Positions 60,647 to 64,000 of a stretch of 64,000 nt of DNA are shown piece after piece. Source of the DNA: SMWD01 sp964629475 (lineage in GTDB: Bacteria > Pseudomonadota > Gammaproteobacteria > Steroidobacterales > GCA-2729495). A model generated the notes under the pieces. It made no database searches. It saw only the letters and a list, made by a program, of their open reading frames with translations, and had not been told where the DNA came from. The translations under genes were made by a program, and so were the position numbers. Position 1 is the first letter of the stretch, and each line of letters starts with the position of its first letter. The stretch lies in contig CAZVQW010000008.1 in the NCBI GenBank assembly GCA_964629475.1, positions 50,100 through 114,099 on the forward strand. Reading direction: 5' to 3'.

Positions 60647-61729
60647 GTGAAACAGAGCCTCGTCGACAAACTGCAGCAACTCGTCGCCCGTTCCGAGGAA
60701 CTGGGAGCCTTGCTGTCGGATCCGGATATCATCAACGAGCAGAATCGCTTCCGCGATCTGTCGAAGGAGTATGCGCAGCTCGAACCGGTCGTCGCGCTGT
60801 TCAACGGGTACGAGCAGGCCCAGGCGGATCAGACGGCGGCCGAAGAAATGCTGAACGATACCGACGCCGATATCAGGGCGATGGGCAAGGAAGAAATCGA
60901 CCAGCTCAAAGACACGATGGGCGAACTCGAAATAGCGGTCCGCAAAGCGCTGATCCCGAAAGACCCGCATGACGACAGCAACATTTACCTGGAGATCCGC
61001 GCCGGCACCGGCGGTGACGAAGCGGCGATCTTTGCCGGCGACCTGTTCCGCATGTATGTGAAGTACGCCGATTCACAAGGCTGGAAACTGGAGATTATGA
61101 GCGAGCATGAAGGCGAACACGGCGGCTACAAGGAAATCATCAGCCGTATTATCGGCCACGGCGCCTATTCGAAGCTGAAGTTCGAGTCCGGCGCGCATCG
61201 CGTACAGCGTGTGCCGGAAACCGAAACCCAGGGACGCATTCATACGTCGGCCTGCACCGTCGCCGTACTGCCCGAAGCCGACGAAGTCGACGAGATCGAT
61301 ATCAACCCGGCCGATCTGCGCGTCGATACCTATCGCGCATCCGGCGCCGGAGGTCAGCACGTCAACAAGACCGACTCGGCGGTGCGCCTGACCCACCTGC
61401 CGACCGGTGTCGTCGTCGAATGCCAGGACGAACGGTCACAGCACAAGAATCGTGCCCATGCGATGTCGTTGCTCAAGGCGCGGCTGTTCGACGAACAACA
61501 GCAGAAGCAGGATCGCGAACGCGCGGCCGAACGAAAAAGCCTGGTCGGCTCCGGCGACCGGTCAGAGCGGATTCGTACCTATAACTTCCCGCAGGGGCGG
61601 GTGACCGATCACCGCATCAACCTGACGCTGTACAAGCTCGACGACGTGCTGACAGGCAACCTGTCGCACCTGGTCGAGCCGTTGACCAACGAACACCAGG
61701 CCGATCAGCTCGCGGCGCTGGAGGCTTGA
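60647..61729 (+). CDS. prfA: Peptide chain release factor 1
   Basis: 360 residues. The GGQ motif (235-237) in RASGAGGQHVNKTDSA enters the peptidyl-transferase centre, and RVPETETQGRIHTSACTVAVLP is the conserved domain before it; the stop-codon-reading PxT region falls inside this domain. It releases peptides at UAA and UAG. The start is a GTG at 60647 with AGGG about ten bases upstream. hemA, which normally precedes prfA, is absent; and prmC, which normally follows at once, is separated by the peroxidase gene. Confidence 0.95.
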   Translation: MKQSLVDKLQQLVARSEELGALLSDPDIINEQNRFRDLSKEYAQLEPVVALFNGYEQAQADQTAAEEMLNDTDADIRAMGKEEIDQLKDTMGELEIAVRKALIPKDPHDDSNIYLEIRAGTGGDEAAIFAGDLFRMYVKYADSQGWKLEIMSEHEGEHGGYKEIISRIIGHGAYSKLKFESGAHRVQRVPETETQGRIHTSACTVAVLPEADEVDEIDINPADLRVDTYRASGAGGQHVNKTDSAVRLTHLPTGVVVECQDERSQHKNRAHAMSLLKARLFDEQQQKQDRERAAERKSLVGSGDRSERIRTYNFPQGRVTDHRINLTLYKLDDVLTGNLSHLVEPLTNEHQADQLAALEA

Positions 61730-61730
61730 A

Positions 61731-62825
61731 TCAGCCCGGATCCGGCGCCGGCGTCGTAGCGGAACTTTCCGGCAACTCCGGCCTGGCGATGTAAGCCACA
61801 TCGACCTCACCTGTCAGCGAGGTCAGAAAAGCCAGAATCGAGCTGATCTGCGACTCATCGACGGGAATCCCCATCTCGTACTCCACCATCAGGCGCACTG
61901 CCTCTTCCAGTGTCGCCACAGAACCATCGTGAAAATACGGTCCGGTCTCGGCAATATTGCGTAGCGAAGGTACCTTGAATACCTGCCGGTCTCCCTCGAC
62001 ACCTGTCACGTCAAACCGGCCCTGATCGGCATCTTTATTCCAGGGCTTCACGAGCCCGAGCTTCTGATACATGTTGCCGCCGAGATACTGACCGGAATGG
62101 CAGGAACCACAGCCGGCATCGAGGAATGCCGTAAGTCCTGCCTTTTCCGTTTCGCTCAATGCATCATCATTACCGGCAAGGTAGTCATCGAAGCGCGATG
62201 GTGTCACCAGCCCGCGCTCGAACGCACCGATTGCTTTGGCCATGTTATCGAAAGTAACCGGATCCTGTTCATCCGGAAACGCAACTGCAAACAGCGACAC
62301 GTAGCCTGGAATCGACTCAAGCACGGTCACGACGGCAGCCTCATCCACCATCGCCATCTCGATCGGATTCAGCGGCGGTCCCTTGGCCTGATCTTCGACA
62401 TCCGGCGATCGCCCGTCCCAGAACTGTGAAATATGTCCGGCCGCGTTGTACACCGTCGGTGCGTTACGGCCACCGACCTGGTCTTTGTGGCCCGTAGAGG
62501 TCGGCAAACCGTCTACGCCGTAACTATCAAGCAGGTGGCAAGTGTTACAAGCGACGTCATGATTCTTTGACAAACGCTCATCGTAATAGAGCTTCCGCCC
62601 CAACTCGACCTTGGCGGGCGTGATCGGATTACTCTCCGCTTCCATGGTCGCCGGCAAAGGGGGAAACATGCTCAGCCGCGAATCGCGTGCCGGCGCCTTG
62701 CTGGTTTCAGCAACAGCCGGCGCGGCCGTTTGCTCGACCGGTTTCGATGAATCGCCACAACCGACAAGCAATCCCGGCAGACTGACTGCAACTGCAACCC
62801 ATGCCAATTTGTTCATTCTGCTCAT
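61731..62825 (-). CDS. Di-heme cytochrome c peroxidase-like lipoprotein
   Basis: 364 residues. A lipobox LLVGC (C23) is followed by two haem c motifs, CNTCH (C93, C96, H97) and CGSCH (C239, C242, H243), in the frame of the CcpA/MauG peroxidase family: LGRKLYYDERLSKN, PPLNPIEMAMV and KVPSLRNIAETGPYFHDGSV. It would reduce hydrogen peroxide with electrons from cytochrome c in the periplasm, probably anchored by lipid. It converges with prfA (one base between stops) and interrupts the usual prfA-prmC pair. Confidence 0.9.
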   Translation of the reverse strand: MSRMNKLAWVAVAVSLPGLLVGCGDSSKPVEQTAAPAVAETSKAPARDSRLSMFPPLPATMEAESNPITPAKVELGRKLYYDERLSKNHDVACNTCHLLDSYGVDGLPTSTGHKDQVGGRNAPTVYNAAGHISQFWDGRSPDVEDQAKGPPLNPIEMAMVDEAAVVTVLESIPGYVSLFAVAFPDEQDPVTFDNMAKAIGAFERGLVTPSRFDDYLAGNDDALSETEKAGLTAFLDAGCGSCHSGQYLGGNMYQKLGLVKPWNKDADQGRFDVTGVEGDRQVFKVPSLRNIAETGPYFHDGSVATLEEAVRLMVEYEMGIPVDESQISSILAFLTSLTGEVDVAYIARPELPESSATTPAPDPG

Positions 62826-63123
62826 AACCTTTCCCTCACTCTGGTAAACCGGAACTTATTACCACCAGGACCCGACCCGGCCGGAATATTCTAACGAAGC
62901 AGTGGCAGCGATGCAGCAGATGACCAAAAATTCGACCCTGAACAAGATCATCGACCGATTTTCCCGCATGGATACAGCGGGTCGTTGTTTTATGTTTATT
63001 ATTGCCGTCAACCATGCCAAATATGCTCATTAAGTCGCAAACCGCTCGCCGTTCGGGCCATAAAGCGGTATGTTTACAGAGTTCGTGCCGGACGATAATA
63101 ACCAAGCTAACATAAGGCGGCAT
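62826..63123. other. Intergenic stretch between peroxidase and prmC
   Basis: About 300 bases separate these divergent genes. No coding signal was found. TTTATG and TTATTATTG tracts near 62990-63005 may belong to a prmC promoter, but no clear -35/-10 pair is seen. Confidence 0.55.
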
Positions 63124-63990
63124 ATGCACACAGACCCTAAAACTTCGGAATTCACGGTCGACGATTTATTGCGTCGTTGCACCATGGAGCTCAAGGAAAA
63201 CAGTACGTCAGCCAGGCTCGATGTCGAGTTGCTGCTCGGCCACGTATTGCGCAAGACGCGCGTCGAACTGATTACGGCCGGCAAAGATTTGGTCAAGCCG
63301 GCCAGCGCCGCTTTATTTACCAACCTGGTGCGCAAACGCCAGGAAGGCCAACCGGTCGCGCAGCTCGTCGGCTTACGGGAGTTCTGGTCTCTCGACCTCA
63401 CCGTCACTACCGACACATTGATACCGCGGCCCGAAACCGAGATCCTCGTAGAGTGCGCGTTAACGCATATTCCCAAAGACCAGCCGGCGGATTTTCTCGA
63501 CCTGGGTACCGGCAGCGGCGCCATCGCACTCGCCGTTGCGAGCGAACGCCCGAATATCCATGTTACGGCAATCGATATCAGCAACCGGGCGCTGGCCGTC
63601 GCTCAATACAATGCAGCGGCATTAAAACTGAAACACATTAAATTCCAGCGTGGATCGTGGTTCCGGCCGGTCGCCGGACGCAAATTCTCAACGATCGTCG
63701 CCAATCCGCCTTATGTTAGCGACATGGAATACGTCGTACATCACTACGAACTGCAACACGAACCGGATCTGGCACTACGCGGCGGCGAAGACGGCCTGGA
63801 CTGCATCAAGACGATCATCGCGCAAGCACCAAAATATCTGTTCAAAGACGGCTGGCTCGCCATCGAACATGGCTACCGACAGGGTCCGGCCGTTGAAATC
63901 CTGATGCGCGAGGCCGGATTCAGGTCTGTGTTCGCCTACAGCGACCTGCAGGGCCATGCACGCGTGACCGAGGGCAAACTGACCGGCTAA
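63124..63990 (+). CDS. prmC: Release factor glutamine methyltransferase PrmC
   Basis: 288 residues. The SAM-binding DLGTGSGAIALAVA (126-139) is followed by NPPY (194-197), which holds the Gln of release factors; IPRPETEILVE (100-110) marks the family. It methylates the Gln of the GGQ motif in RF1 and RF2. The ATG at 63124 is chosen (MHTDPKTSEF); an earlier frame start at 63070 adds no family sequence. Normally joined to prfA; here 1.4 kb away with a peroxidase gene between on the other strand. Confidence 0.93.
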   Translation: MHTDPKTSEFTVDDLLRRCTMELKENSTSARLDVELLLGHVLRKTRVELITAGKDLVKPASAALFTNLVRKRQEGQPVAQLVGLREFWSLDLTVTTDTLIPRPETEILVECALTHIPKDQPADFLDLGTGSGAIALAVASERPNIHVTAIDISNRALAVAQYNAAALKLKHIKFQRGSWFRPVAGRKFSTIVANPPYVSDMEYVVHHYELQHEPDLALRGGEDGLDCIKTIIAQAPKYLFKDGWLAIEHGYRQGPAVEILMREAGFRSVFAYSDLQGHARVTEGKLTG

Positions 63991-64000
63991 TTCCGGGGAC

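Noticed and set aside
1..64000. CRISPR arrays, prophage or rRNA operon
   Set aside because: No regularly spaced repeats, structural phage genes or rRNA sequence were seen.

Overview
The window looks like a chromosome segment from a free-living, probably marine or sediment-dwelling gammaproteobacterium. The support is the core gene order TPR lipoprotein-lolB-tRNA-Gln-prs-rplY-pth-ychF-tRNA-Met with prfA and prmC nearby, an Escherichia-type LexA box, a PspF/sigma-54 phage-shock locus, and AbgT and S9-peptidase genes. Placement below class (for example near Woeseiaceae or Chromatiales) is only a guess; there is no rRNA gene here. || 1-13,850: an exopolysaccharide locus. It holds a sugar epimerase cut by the left edge, a CDP-glycerol-glycerotransferase-like enzyme, an SMP-30 lactonase-like protein, an initiating undecaprenyl-phosphate sugar transferase, a GT4 glycosyltransferase, a Wzc-like co-polymerase/tyrosine kinase, a Wza/GumB-like export protein, an outer-membrane beta-barrel, a Wzy/WaaL-like polymerase or ligase, a Wzx-like flippase and a GHL15-type glycosidase-like protein. 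Together these form a nearly complete Wzx/Wzy pathway. || 13,900-20,130: a copper/silver efflux system of CusCBA type preceded by a small Cys-rich secreted protein. || 20,175-23,650: a HAF-repeat protein with a PEP-CTERM-like tail, a non-coding stretch with interleaved stems, the tRNA hydroxylation protein TrhP and a DUF4019 protein. || 23,800-31,180: an aldehyde dehydrogenase, a fatty-acid desaturase, a GH3-family acyl amide synthetase, a methylthioribose-phosphate isomerase with a class II aldolase, and a TolB-like propeller protein. || 31,220-36,500: stress genes. umuDC and an SRAP gene diverge from one LexA box, followed by pspF and a psp operon that contains an extra 35-residue membrane protein and two pspC copies. 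|| 36,540-43,190: a threonine-dehydratase-like gene, then ovoA (ovothiol synthase), an ATP-grasp ligase, a DUF420 membrane protein and a second aldehyde dehydrogenase closely related to the first. This run is the best candidate for an undescribed pathway. || 43,300-49,200: periplasmic MsrA, an IS91-type transposase relic, an S9 peptidase, an AbgT transporter, a long inverted repeat, an RHH/Doc toxin-antitoxin pair, and an integrase relic beside tRNA-Met, which suggests an eroded integrated element. || 49,360-63,990: housekeeping block ychF, TraB-family protein, a tandem alpha/beta hydrolase-fold protein, surface antigen, potassium channel, a beta-barrel remnant, pth, rplY, prs, tRNA-Gln, lolB, TPR lipoprotein, prfA, a di-heme peroxidase and prmC. 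Two long related palindromes lie in its intergenic gaps. All identifications are from reading the sequence; no database search was run.
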